From an uncultured Clostridiaceae bacterium (GTDB lineage: Bacteria; Bacillota; Clostridia; TANB77; CAG-508): 64,000 bases of DNA. Where the stretch lies: NCBI GenBank assembly GCA_949927585.1, contig CATLFA010000001.1, forward strand, positions 62,001-126,000. The letters run 5' to 3'. Shown one piece after another: positions 42,719 to 51,121 of this stretch (the stretch's first letter is position 1; each line of letters opens with the position of its first letter). A model generated the notes under the pieces. It saw nothing but the letters and a program-made list of their open reading frames with translations. It had not been told where the DNA came from and did not search any database. Both the position numbers and the translations under genes were made by a program.

Positions 42719-42964
42719 ATACCTCCAATCCACAAAAGATTTGGAAGTATAGGAGTTGGCGTCAGCCTTAAATTTATTGGCTGACCCCCCCCCCAACTAT
42801 AGTTTCTCTATTGAATACAATACTAAACAAATAAATAACATTAAAGAATATTGATTCTCCTTTCTTTAAAAGTTTAGTATTGTTTATAAAGGTAGGTCGT
42901 AGACCCCCCCCCCAACATAAGAAACATATGTTGAGTTTATTTCATTGTGTTTGTTTTGTTCCAT
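42719..42964 (-). promoter_or_regulatory. Double poly-G leader unit C/D, the longest gene-free stretch
   Basis: Covers most of 42700-43008. ATG 42964, 17 codons, then 10 G (42913-42904). With 8 or 11 G it would read L-R-P and 36 residues more to a second run of 10 G (42794-42785). With 9 or 12 G in the second run the frame ends ...G-D-L-I-E overlapping the TTG of the next gene. Stems 42761-42785 (7 bp perfect), 42817-42883 and 42719-42750 lie between the runs and around the AGGAGG sites. Both runs are out of the coupling frame here. Confidence 0.7.
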
Positions 42965-43008
42965 AATATATTTTTAATATATTATAAAGTTTTATTGGTT
43001 TTGTATAT

Positions 43009-43383
43009 TTATCTTATTTCGAACCAAGTTCCCCATTTTTTACTTTCTATATGTGTTCTCATCCATAATTTTCCTCTACTTGGAGAAACAATAAACTGAA
43101 CTCCATATATTGTAGAACAGAATTGAAAAATTATTCCATATTCGTTTCCAATTAATGGGTTATTAATATATTCTCCAGTATAACCACTAAAGGTATATAT
43201 TCCATTTTTATCATATTGATTAAAACAAGTATCCTTTCCTTGATAATGCCCTCTATATATCATTCCATATTTTAAAAATTGGTTCAATATATTACTTACA
43301 CTATCTCTACTTTCACCCATTTTATGAATTATTGATTGAGAATCTAAATATACACTATTTTTAAACTTAATTGATTTTGCCAT
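43009..43383 (-). CDS. KSxKFKN-family receptor-binding protein (124 aa)
   Basis: MAKSIKFKNSVYLDSQSI leader, then a compact domain with G-Y-T-G-E-Y and ending G-T-W-F-E-I-R. No frame break. Third gene of the 44203-43009 trio. Confidence 0.65.
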   Translation of the reverse strand: MAKSIKFKNSVYLDSQSIIHKMGESRDSVSNILNQFLKYGMIYRGHYQGKDTCFNQYDKNGIYTFSGYTGEYINNPLIGNEYGIIFQFCSTIYGVQFIVSPSRGKLWMRTHIESKKWGTWFEIR

Positions 43384-43411
43384 ATTTATATAGCTATTTT
43401 AAAATGATTAT

Positions 43412-43789
43412 TTAGAAAACAAAGGCGTGAGCTGTTACAGCTTCAGAAAAATTAAATGTTATCTTATTATCTCCTGTTACAACATTAGCTGTAAAATAAT
43501 CAGAACTTTTATCATATATCTTTACATAGTGATATCCACCTGTAGTTGATGCTCCACCTTTCCATATAAAAGCTACAAGACAATTATTAACAATAACTAG
43601 TGCGTGTTGTGGACTATATATTGGGAAAGAAAAAGTCTTCGCCCAACCATTATCTATTGTAAATCCACGAACTCGATTTTGTATTCCAGAATCCATTTTA
43701 TATAATTTATCTTGTAAATTTTCTCTATGATACATTATACTACTACTATCTAAATAATAATCATTTTTAAATTTAAAACTTTTTGCCAT
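43412..43789 (-). CDS. KSxKFKN-family receptor-binding protein (125 aa)
   Basis: MAKSFKFKNDYYLDSSSI leader and a body with W-A-K-T-F-S-F-P-I-Y and G-G-Y-H-Y-V-K-I-Y. The end A-V-T-A-H-A-F-V-F is hydrophobic. Middle gene of its trio. Confidence 0.65.
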   Translation of the reverse strand: MAKSFKFKNDYYLDSSSIMYHRENLQDKLYKMDSGIQNRVRGFTIDNGWAKTFSFPIYSPQHALVIVNNCLVAFIWKGGASTTGGYHYVKIYDKSSDYFTANVVTGDNKITFNFSEAVTAHAFVF

Positions 43790-43819
43790 AATATTTTATG
43801 CTAGTATATTAAATAATAT

Positions 43820-44203
43820 TTATAAAATAACATTTAATTTAAACATATTACCTCTACATTGTACTCCTGTTGCAACTACTCCAGTTAATACTCTAGTTGT
43901 AAAATCATAAGTAAATTTTGGCATAGCTAAGTCTTCACTTTTGAAAATTACATCTACGTGAAATATTTTAACATCATCATTTACTGAAATTAATGCAACT
44001 GCTCTTTTATAACAATGAGCATTTATAAATAGATAACTACCCCAAGCATCTAATGTCCAAGTTTTTGTTTGCCCATCACTGATATATGGAAGCATTCTTG
44101 TTGCAAATCTATTACCTATTATTGATGAAAGCAATGTTCTTCCATACATAATACTATTGCTATCTAAATAAACATTATTTTTAAATTTGATGGACTTATT
44201 CAT
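43820..44203 (-). CDS. KSxKFKN-family receptor-binding protein (127 aa)
   Basis: ATG 44203; the stop of leader E/F in its coupling frame overlaps this ATG. MNKSIKFKNNVYLDSNSI leader then a beta-rich body (W-G-S-Y-L-F-I-N-A-H-C). First gene of its trio. Confidence 0.65.
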   Translation of the reverse strand: MNKSIKFKNNVYLDSNSIMYGRTLLSSIIGNRFATRMLPYISDGQTKTWTLDAWGSYLFINAHCYKRAVALISVNDDVKIFHVDVIFKSEDLAMPKFTYDFTTRVLTGVVATGVQCRGNMFKLNVIL

Positions 44204-44228
44204 AAGACCACCTCTTTATACTAACATT

Positions 44229-44459
44229 GAACCTCCTTTGTAAGAGATTCTTTAGAGTGGCAAGCTTTAAATAAATAGCCTGCCCCCCCCCCCATCTATA
44301 GGTATTTTTTAAGTATCTATTAATAACCATTAAAACTTTAGATAATATATTATCTCCTTTCTGTTTTAATTGGTTATTTTGTTGAGAATGAGGTCGTAGA
44401 CCCCCCCCCAAGTATAGACACTTCATATAATTTATTTCTTTTCATATGAAACATCCTTT
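44229..44459 (-). promoter_or_regulatory. Double poly-G leader unit E/F
   Basis: ATG 44445 (or 44454) with AAAGG upstream; 12 codons ending V-S-I-L, then 9 G (44409-44401). With 8 or 11 G it would continue L-R-P... to a second run of 11 G (44293-44283), whose current length puts it in the frame that ends ...K-R-W-S-Y-E, overlapping the next ATG. So the second run is ON and the first OFF. A perfect 16-base palindrome AGATAATATATTATCT lies in the middle with AGGAG at its edge, and stem 44229-44250 holds another. Homologous to unit C/D. Confidence 0.72.
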
Positions 44460-44480
44460 CTAATATTTTAATTTTGTTGA

Positions 44481-45038
44481 TTACCAACTATCAACTTGCT
44501 CATACTCTAAAGTACAAACATTTCCAAAAGCTCCTTTATTACAATATGCCAAATTAGAGTTTGTTCCACTATATGCTCCATTCCAATAACTCATAAATGA
44601 CATATCAGGAACTTTTGTCCTCTCTGCTGTTGTACTCCATCCAGTATCTGTTGCAGCAGAAGCAGTCTTTACAGTTCTTGTTGCAGCATTTCCTAGACTA
44701 AGAGCACTTCTAAAGTTTGCAACATCATCGAATTGATATGTTAAGGTTCCAGCTTTATTCATAAATAAATGTATTCCTTTTTGAGCAACCATAGTTCCAG
44801 CTGTGTCATAATTTCTAACATACCAAAAGCTTCCTATTCTTCCATCACTAGTTATCAAGCCCTCTTGTCGTACAATTATATTTTTATTTTTATCACATAT
44901 TGAATTTATAGATGGATATTGTGTACTAGATACTCCATTATCAGCAGCTTTTGCATCTATGGTATTCCATATTAAATTTTGTAATCCATCTATTACATTA
45001 AGACTTCCAGTGACTTTAGTACTTTTTAAATTTGCCAT
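44481..45038 (-). CDS. Fibre protein (185 aa), related to the 604-aa fibre
   Basis: Beta-rich with S-F-W-Y-V-R-N-Y-D, nearly the F-W-Y-V-R-N-Y-A of 36334-38148, and N-F-R-S-A-L-S-L in place of F-R-S-A-I-N-A. It looks like a shortened copy of that fibre's middle. AAAAAGGAGGGTGAG before ATG 45038 is a good site. Confidence 0.65.
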   Translation of the reverse strand: MANLKSTKVTGSLNVIDGLQNLIWNTIDAKAADNGVSSTQYPSINSICDKNKNIIVRQEGLITSDGRIGSFWYVRNYDTAGTMVAQKGIHLFMNKAGTLTYQFDDVANFRSALSLGNAATRTVKTASAATDTGWSTTAERTKVPDMSFMSYWNGAYSGTNSNLAYCNKGAFGNVCTLEYEQVDSW

Positions 45039-45068
45039 ATCTCACCCTCCTTTTTAAAGGGTATTGAG

Positions 45069-45885
45069 TTAAGCAACTCTTCGCCAAAAATAAACTACGA
45101 TATAAGGTTGTAAATTATTATGAGCCGTACCTGAACCAGTATTGCTATTTGTTCCTGATGGCGTGGCATTCCCACTATTGAATGCAGTACTATTAGCGGT
45201 ATTACCGCTAGCTGCGCCAGTGTTCTGACTAGTTCTTCCTATCCCGTGCGTATGACCTTGACTTCCTCCTGTAGATGTTATAATATCCGTTGCTGTTCCT
45301 GTTTTATTTGAGCCAGCAGAAATCCATTCCGATGTTCCTCGTGCAGCGGTTTTAGCCCAAGACCATCCGTGTATATGTGCTGGTATTTGGTCTACAGTTA
45401 AAGTATGACTATTTGTGTTGTCATTACTTCTTGCATAAGTATGAGTATGCGAATTAAGCCCGTGAGCGTGCGCTCCTACTGAGTGTGTATGTGCAACTCC
45501 AGTAAAAGTATGAGTATGTGATGCCAAGTTAGCAACACTTAGAACAACTGATTTTTCTCCACCAGTAGCGTTTACTGTTTTAAAATTATTGTCATTACTA
45601 TCCAACCCTACTAATACTTTCCCTTTTCCATACTGCTCCCAAGTTCCAAATCCTAAATAATCTGCTGGATTTGTACCTGAAGTATTAGTAATAATTCTTC
45701 CTACATAATATCGTTTTTTATTGTTTTCTAAAATTTTCTGATTTACTAGATTGATAATATAATCGGCAAGAGCTACCAGACCCCCCCCCATCATCTATAT
45801 TAATGGTTGAAGAAGTAATAGTATCTGTGATTATATTACCAACTTTTAAATTATTTTCTATTATTGTATCTTTTAATCTTGACAT
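45069..45885 (-). CDS. Phase-variable tail-collar fibre with a 9-G run in codons 33-35
   Basis: ATG 45885 has AGGAAGG nine bases upstream. The first 32 codons (MSRLKDTIIEN...) end D-D, then 9 G (45789-45781). In the present length the frame stops about 20 codons later. With 8 or 11 G it joins G-G-G-L-V-A-L-A-D-Y-I and the whole collar domain (Y-L-G-F-G-T-W-E-Q), the H-T-H-S-V-G repeat and the N-L-Q-P-Y-I-V-V-Y-F-W end. An ATG just before the run (45794) could allow weak internal start but lacks a ribosome site. The sequenced molecule is in an OFF phase, or the run length is uncertain. Confidence 0.82.
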
Positions 45886-45911
45886 AACTATTACCTTCCT
45901 ATATTAATTTT

Positions 45912-47820
45912 CTATAAAGTCGTTCCTGTATTTTCTGTTAGTTCATTACAGTTAAATACTCCTGTGTTACTTAATGTTCCAACTACTGTACCTGCAATTA
46001 CAAATTCTATTTTGTTTGTTGTTTCATTATATCTAATTAATGTATCCTTACCTTTTAATGAAACTTGATTATAAAAATTACTTTCTACTAATTGATATCC
46101 AGCTCCATTATATACAAATTCATATATTGTACTTCTTTGTAAAAAATTTGCAGGAATTGAATATCCTCCACCAAATGTTACTGCCTTTGCTCCAGTATTA
46201 TTTACATTTAGTGTCATTGAACCAGAAGTATCAACATATGAGAAACTTACTGCAATTCTTGCTCCAGAGACTAATGTAAATCCGAGGACAACTTACAGTT
46301 TTTGCAGCTGTTGCAGCTGCTGTAGTACATTGTCCATAATGTATTATATCAGCACTACCATTAAAACTTACTCCATCTATTTTTCTAGCTGTTGTTAAAG
46401 TTTTCGCACTATTAACATTTTTATTGGCATCAGCTGTATTATCAACATTCGTTAATCCAATACTAGATTTTGTAAGAACTACTGCTCCAGTTTCCCCATT
46501 AACTGATGTTACAGTACCAGAACCCAAAGAACTGTCATTAATAATTGAAGTCCAAGCATTTTTTGTTGAATTCCATATATACATAACTTGGTTCTCTCCA
46601 ACTATTGCATAATCACCATTCGTCCCTGTACCAGTTGCCGCTAATGCCGCAGCTGTTGCAAAATATCCTTTGTAATGATTTATATTTGTAATTTGAGCTG
46701 ACGATATAATATCTGATGTTATTATTTCACTATATGGTGTCCACACTAATGTCCCACTATTATTGTAGACTTTTCTAAAATACATATGTTTGTTTTGATG
46801 ATGAGAATCATAAGCTATCCAAATTTGTGTTCCAGTTTTTTTAGAAACTCCTTCCGAAACAATAACTACCCAATAATTACCTTGGAAACCAAGAATTGTT
46901 CTTGGCAGATTTCCTTCATATATACCTGCTCTCAAATCGAATCCGTCAGCTTCAGCTGCTGTAATTTCTCCTCTATTTGCCTTATTATCCTCTAAAGTAT
47001 CAATATCATCTGCGTTTGTTTTTATGTTATTTTTATTTGTTGTAATTTGTGTTTGTAAACTACTTATATCTGTATTAGTTGCAACCTCTTTAAATTCTGA
47101 CCATATGCTAGTTTCAATAGTTGCTCCATTTCTAAATCTAAAATACATATGTAAAGGCTTATTATATTCGTAACTTATCCATATTTGTGATGCAGAATAT
47201 ATATTTCCTCCACCATAATTTTCTCCAACAATTACTATCCAAAAATTAGATGTAAATCCTAGTATCTCTTTTGAAACATTGTTCAAATCATAAATTCCAG
47301 CTCTCAATGTAAAACCATCAGCTTCTGCTTCAGTAATTTTTTTTCTATCTGCTTTCGCATCCAAAGCTGTTTGTTGTGGCTTACTTACTGGTTTATTAAT
47401 ATCTGCTGTATTATCTACATTTCCTAAACCTACATCTGTTTTCGTTAAAACTACTTCCCCAGTTCTACCATTAACACTAATTACTATACCTTGTTCAGTA
47501 CTATTTAACCAACTATTGGTTGTGTCATCCCAAAGCCATACAGTATCTGTTGCTCCAACTATTGCATAATCTCCAACTTGTGGAGAAGCAACTCCTGCTG
47601 TTAAAGCAGACTCTGTTGTAAAATATCCCTTAAAATGTACTACTCTATTAAAATTTTGTCTATCAGCAGTTGTCCAGTGTCTAGTATCATCTGCTTTATG
47701 GTCATCTATACTTTTTTTGTTTGCGGCTATATTTGTTTTATTAGTCGCTATATTTGTTTCATTGGTAGCAACTTTTGCTTTTAAGTTGCTTAATAAGTCT
47801 AAAATATATGGCATTGCCAT
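45912..47820 (-). CDS. Long tail fibre with repeated collar-like units, read through a +1 shift
   Basis: 635 residues once recoded. Coiled-coil start (TNIATNKTNIAANKK), then two units of about 190 residues, each with F-K/H-G-Y-F-x-T, V-G-D-Y-A-I-V-G, S-V-N-G-x-T-G-x-V-V-L-T-K and a receptor-like part. After K-T-V-S-C-P the zero frame meets CGG (46284-46282); resuming on GGA gives C-P-G-F-T-L-V-S-G-A-R-I-A-V-S-F and the tip. ATG 47820 overlaps the previous stop by one base. First fibre after the tail tube. Confidence 0.92.
46281..46284 (-). other. CGGA recoding site 10 (long fibre), P-site CCT
   Basis: tgt-cct-CGG-att; the tip of 123 residues needs the GGA frame. Confidence 0.92.
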
Positions 47821-48032
47821 TAGTTGCCACCTTCCTTCCTTCTTATATCTTCTTTAATTTCTATCCCACAACCATAAGATTCATATTTCTCATTCATCCT
47901 TGGGCAATTATGCACTGGACACCATCTTATTTTAGGACAGAAATCTTTAGTTATCGTGCACTTTACTAAAACTCTCGAACCTTGTGAACAGTTCAATGCA
48001 TACTTGCACAATGGTAATTTTTCATTATTCAT
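47820..48032 (-). CDS. Cysteine-rich protein A (70 aa)
   Basis: Nine or so Cys in C-P-K-I-R-W-C-P-V-H-N-C-P and related spots; no signal peptide. Clearly related to its neighbour 48085-48474 (shared C-P and L-x-x-C...G-C pattern). Zinc or disulfide scaffolds are both possible. Its stop overlaps the next fibre start by one base. Unknown function; tail or fibre chaperone is a guess. Confidence 0.6.
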   Translation of the reverse strand: MNNEKLPLCKYALNCSQGSRVLVKCTITKDFCPKIRWCPVHNCPRMNEKYESYGCGIEIKEDIRRKEGGN

Positions 48033-48084
48033 ACTTTATTTTACCTCACTATCAAGGAAAAAACTCTTGCGCAAAAGTTTTTAT

Positions 48085-48474
48085 TTATTTTCTATTATTA
48101 TTTTTTTTCTTTCTTTGTGGTTGTGTATTATTTCTTGGTTGACTATTTTGAGAAGGTTTTACATTAACATTTTCAGATTCTGTATTTTCTACTACTTCAA
48201 CAACTTCTTCTTTTATATCAATATTTTCAGGCTCTATAGTTTTTATAACTTCTTCTTTTACAGTTTTTTTAGTCTTTTCCTTTTTTTCTTCAATAATTTT
48301 TTCTTTATTTAAAAAACAACCATTTTTTAAAAATGCCATACCTACCCTAGCTTTACCAGTTCTATAATCAATGTGTGGACAAAGTTTTCCAGTTTTACTA
48401 CAAGCGTAATATAATCTTAGTGAGTCAGATTCATTTCTTACGTATGGGCAAAAATTATTTGGTGTTAAATCCAT
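48085..48474 (-). CDS. Cysteine-rich protein B with long charged tail (129 aa)
   Basis: Residues 1-55 carry C-P-Y-V, Y-A-C-S-K-T-G-K-L-C-P-H and N-G-C, a zinc-site pattern. The remaining 70 residues are low-complexity, Glu/Lys/Val then Asn/Gln/Lys. Paralogue of 47820-48032. Starts after a terminator with AGGAGG before ATG. Function unknown. Confidence 0.6.
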   Translation of the reverse strand: MDLTPNNFCPYVRNESDSLRLYYACSKTGKLCPHIDYRTGKARVGMAFLKNGCFLNKEKIIEEKKEKTKKTVKEEVIKTIEPENIDIKEEVVEVVENTESENVNVKPSQNSQPRNNTQPQRKKKNNNRK

Positions 48475-48496
48475 AATTTATTCCTCCTTTTTTAAA

Positions 48497-48546
48497 TATA
48501 AAAAATAGGTAAACAGCATATTAAAAGATATACTATTTACCTATTT
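48497..48546 (-). terminator. Terminator after the major tail protein; right edge of the fibre island
   Basis: AAATAGGTAAA pairs with TTTACCTATTT and TTTTTT follows on the - strand. Confidence 0.85.
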
Positions 48547-48571
48547 ATATCAAAAATATTTATTACTATAA

Positions 48572-49690
48572 TTAGTCTCCAGCTACTACTGTAACCTTTG
48601 CTGTTTTAGATAGAACAACTTTTTCTTGAGTTGCTTCTCCAACAACTTCATTAATTTTGTATTCTATAGTAATATTTGTTTCACCAGCAGCAACACCAGT
48701 TACAACACCTTTTTCGTCAACAGTAGCTATTGCTGTATCTCCACTAGTGAATGTTAAATCTTCATAAGGAACGTTTTCTAATGAATCCATTGCCTCATTA
48801 TATCCTTTAACATTTAATTTTTCTTTTTCTCCAACTTGAAGAGTTGCTCCACAGTCAACAACAACTAATCTATCAACTGTATCCCAAATTGATGTTGTAT
48901 AAAGTATTTCTACTATATATCCTAAAGTACCATCATCTTTTGGACATTCTCCAGTTGTTACTGAGTAATCAACTAAAGCTGTCATATTTAATACTGTTGT
49001 AGCATTTGATGTTTGAGATAAGTCAATATTTAAGTTCCCGTCTAATTGAGCACGTGGGATAACTATTTGAAGTTCTCCTATTTTAATACCTTCATTAGAG
49101 TTTTGAATTCCGTCTGAGCTATAAATTGGAGTTCTTAAAACAGCTCTACCAATTTTTGGAGCAAAGTTAGAACCAATTACAAAGTATTCAGCATTTGAGC
49201 TTTGTGTAAAGTAAGAGATACATACTCTATCTCCTTCTTTTCCATTTACTACAGTGAATTCTTTTGTTTCTGGGTCTATAGAAACTTTATTTGCACAGTT
49301 TACATAACCTACTATATCGTATGTTCTTGAACCAAGGGCAGCAACTGGATTAGATTTAACTTTTCCTTTTCCACCTTCTCCTAGAACTACTTCGTCTTGA
49401 ACTCTATATATACCATTTGGCATTATTGATGTACCAACATTTAATACAAGACCATCAATTGTAAAGTTTTGAGCTGTCATTGCAACTTTAAGTTCAGCAT
49501 CTGATGGGATTTGAATCAATGTAGCGTTACCAATTCCACCTTTGATAGCATTTAAGTTTGTGCTAGTTGTGATACTAGATTCAGAAATGTATCTTGATTG
49601 GAATAATAATGCATCTGATGCTATATCATAGAACTCAAAAGAGTAGATTCCTTGTACGTATAGACCTTTTGTATTACAATCTTTAACCAT
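48572..49690 (-). CDS. Major tail tube protein with C-terminal Ig-like domain
   Basis: 372 residues. N-terminal beta-tube domain of about 270 residues; C-terminal Big_2-type Ig domain (T-F-T-S-G-D-T-A-I-A-T-V-D-E-K-G-V-V-T-G, with the hallmark V-D-x-x-G-x-V-T-G). Strong AAGGAGG site. It precedes a terminator and follows connector genes in normal order. No CGG in it, as with other highly expressed structural genes. Confidence 0.85.
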   Translation of the reverse strand: MVKDCNTKGLYVQGIYSFEFYDIASDALLFQSRYISESSITTSTNLNAIKGGIGNATLIQIPSDAELKVAMTAQNFTIDGLVLNVGTSIMPNGIYRVQDEVVLGEGGKGKVKSNPVAALGSRTYDIVGYVNCANKVSIDPETKEFTVVNGKEGDRVCISYFTQSSNAEYFVIGSNFAPKIGRAVLRTPIYSSDGIQNSNEGIKIGELQIVIPRAQLDGNLNIDLSQTSNATTVLNMTALVDYSVTTGECPKDDGTLGYIVEILYTTSIWDTVDRLVVVDCGATLQVGEKEKLNVKGYNEAMDSLENVPYEDLTFTSGDTAIATVDEKGVVTGVAAGETNITIEYKINEVVGEATQEKVVLSKTAKVTVVAGD

Positions 49691-49716
49691 ACTATTTTTT
49701 CCTCCTTGTTAAATTT

Positions 49717-50484
49717 TTATTTAATTACGCCACCAAAGCTAGATGAAACCTCACTTACACTTCTCATCGCAGTATCTGAACGCTCTTCGTTTTTCAACCA
49801 AGACTTAATAGGACTACCATTTTTAAATGTTACCATTCCACCCATTTCGGCAGAACGATATATTTTATAATGTATTAATCTATCACAAGCTTTTAATACT
49901 TCATTAAACCTATTAATAGACCAATTCATTATTTCTTCAACATCTACACCTGTTTCTACAGATACAGAATATACTTGGTCTCCTATTGTTGGATTACTTC
50001 CTGAGTTATTCAATGATGCCATCGCTCTTTTGGCTTTAATAATATCTTGATTTTCTCTCAAGTTTAGAACTTCTAAACCATTTTGATAGCAAATCAAATT
50101 TTTAATTTTTGTGAACATTCCACCATTTACAACCTTCCATATATTGTCTTGTTTAATAAGTAGTGTATGTTCAATCATTCCGTCTTCATCTTCAGTAGAA
50201 TTTATTTTTATATCATCTTCCGTTATATGTAAACTAAGACAAAGTATATCAACAAAATTCTTTCTGAACTCCTCTTGAAATTGGCATAAACCAATTATTA
50301 ACTCTAAGTAACTCATAGAAGCTACTTTAGGGTCATTGAAGTCTAAAGGATTTATTAGTAATACTCCAGCACATTTATAAAATTTAAAAACGTCTTTCAT
50401 AATTACTGGATACGTAACAATTCCTAAATACTTTATAGGTTGCTCAAAGAGAATCTCTGAAGCATATTTCTCAAAAATTTCCAT
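49717..50484 (-). CDS. Head-tail connector-region protein (255 aa)
   Basis: Helical, Trp-containing soluble protein between the neck genes and the major tail protein. Contains P-V-I-M-K-D-V-F-K-F and a helix-rich end. Position fits tail terminator or neck. No motif I can name. Confidence 0.55.
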   Translation of the reverse strand: MEIFEKYASEILFEQPIKYLGIVTYPVIMKDVFKFYKCAGVLLINPLDFNDPKVASMSYLELIIGLCQFQEEFRKNFVDILCLSLHITEDDIKINSTEDEDGMIEHTLLIKQDNIWKVVNGGMFTKIKNLICYQNGLEVLNLRENQDIIKAKRAMASLNNSGSNPTIGDQVYSVSVETGVDVEEIMNWSINRFNEVLKACDRLIHYKIYRSAEMGGMVTFKNGSPIKSWLKNEERSDTAMRSVSEVSSSFGGVIK

Positions 50485-50488
50485 TATT

Positions 50489-51121
50489 CTAACACTCCCT
50501 TGATTTAGGTCTTATATAATTACAACTCATTGTAAATGAATGCCCACTAAATTGTACATTAAATTTAACGAAATCACTTCTATCACTAATTCTAGTGTCC
50601 ATATCATAGTTAAATTGTAATGTACCAACTCCTCCTACTTCAACACCATTAAGAGTTTCTAATATCTTTTCTTGTAGAACATCTGCTCTATTTCTTACTA
50701 TATTATCCACAATAATAGTTTGAACTCCAAAATGGCAAGGTAAATCAAATTTCCAAGCCACAGAAGACCTAAAAGCATTACTTGGTAATATTCTTGACCT
50801 ATAAATTCTTAATTGTTGAATCTGGTCATTAATCTCCTCATTTTGAGGAAACATTGTAAAAAATACTCTAAACTTATTTACATCATCTACTCCTTGATAT
50901 ATTAAATCTCTTTTTTGTTTTGCTGTTAAATTTGGCATTTCTAATGGTTTTACTATAGGATTTTTATTTTCATCAAGAGTATAATAGATTAGTTTCCAAA
51001 TATCTTCATTATTAAATAAATATTCAGTAACAATAGTATTTGGTACGGTACTCATATCGTTGAATGAATTAAAAGTCATAGCATTAAATCTGCTTCTTTG
51101 GTCAATTTCACTATCTAACAT
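50489..51121 (-). CDS. Neck or tail-completion protein (210 aa)
   Basis: Overlaps the previous stop by one base (TAATG). Mixed fold with D-L-I-Y-Q-G-V-D and L-N-G-V-E-V-G-G-V-G. Lies between the Ig-containing connector and the 255-residue protein. Unknown family; role from position. Confidence 0.55.
   Translation of the reverse strand: MLDSEIDQRSRFNAMTFNSFNDMSTVPNTIVTEYLFNNEDIWKLIYYTLDENKNPIVKPLEMPNLTAKQKRDLIYQGVDDVNKFRVFFTMFPQNEEINDQIQQLRIYRSRILPSNAFRSSVAWKFDLPCHFGVQTIIVDNIVRNRADVLQEKILETLNGVEVGGVGTLQFNYDMDTRISDRSDFVKFNVQFSGHSFTMSCNYIRPKSREC

Noticed and set aside
39134..45789. C-runs as assembly gap fillers
   Set aside because: They sit at codon boundaries of similar leaders with matching flanks and hairpins.
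33574..45885. Diversity-generating retroelement acting on the fibre tips
   Set aside because: No reverse transcriptase or template/variable repeat pair was seen.
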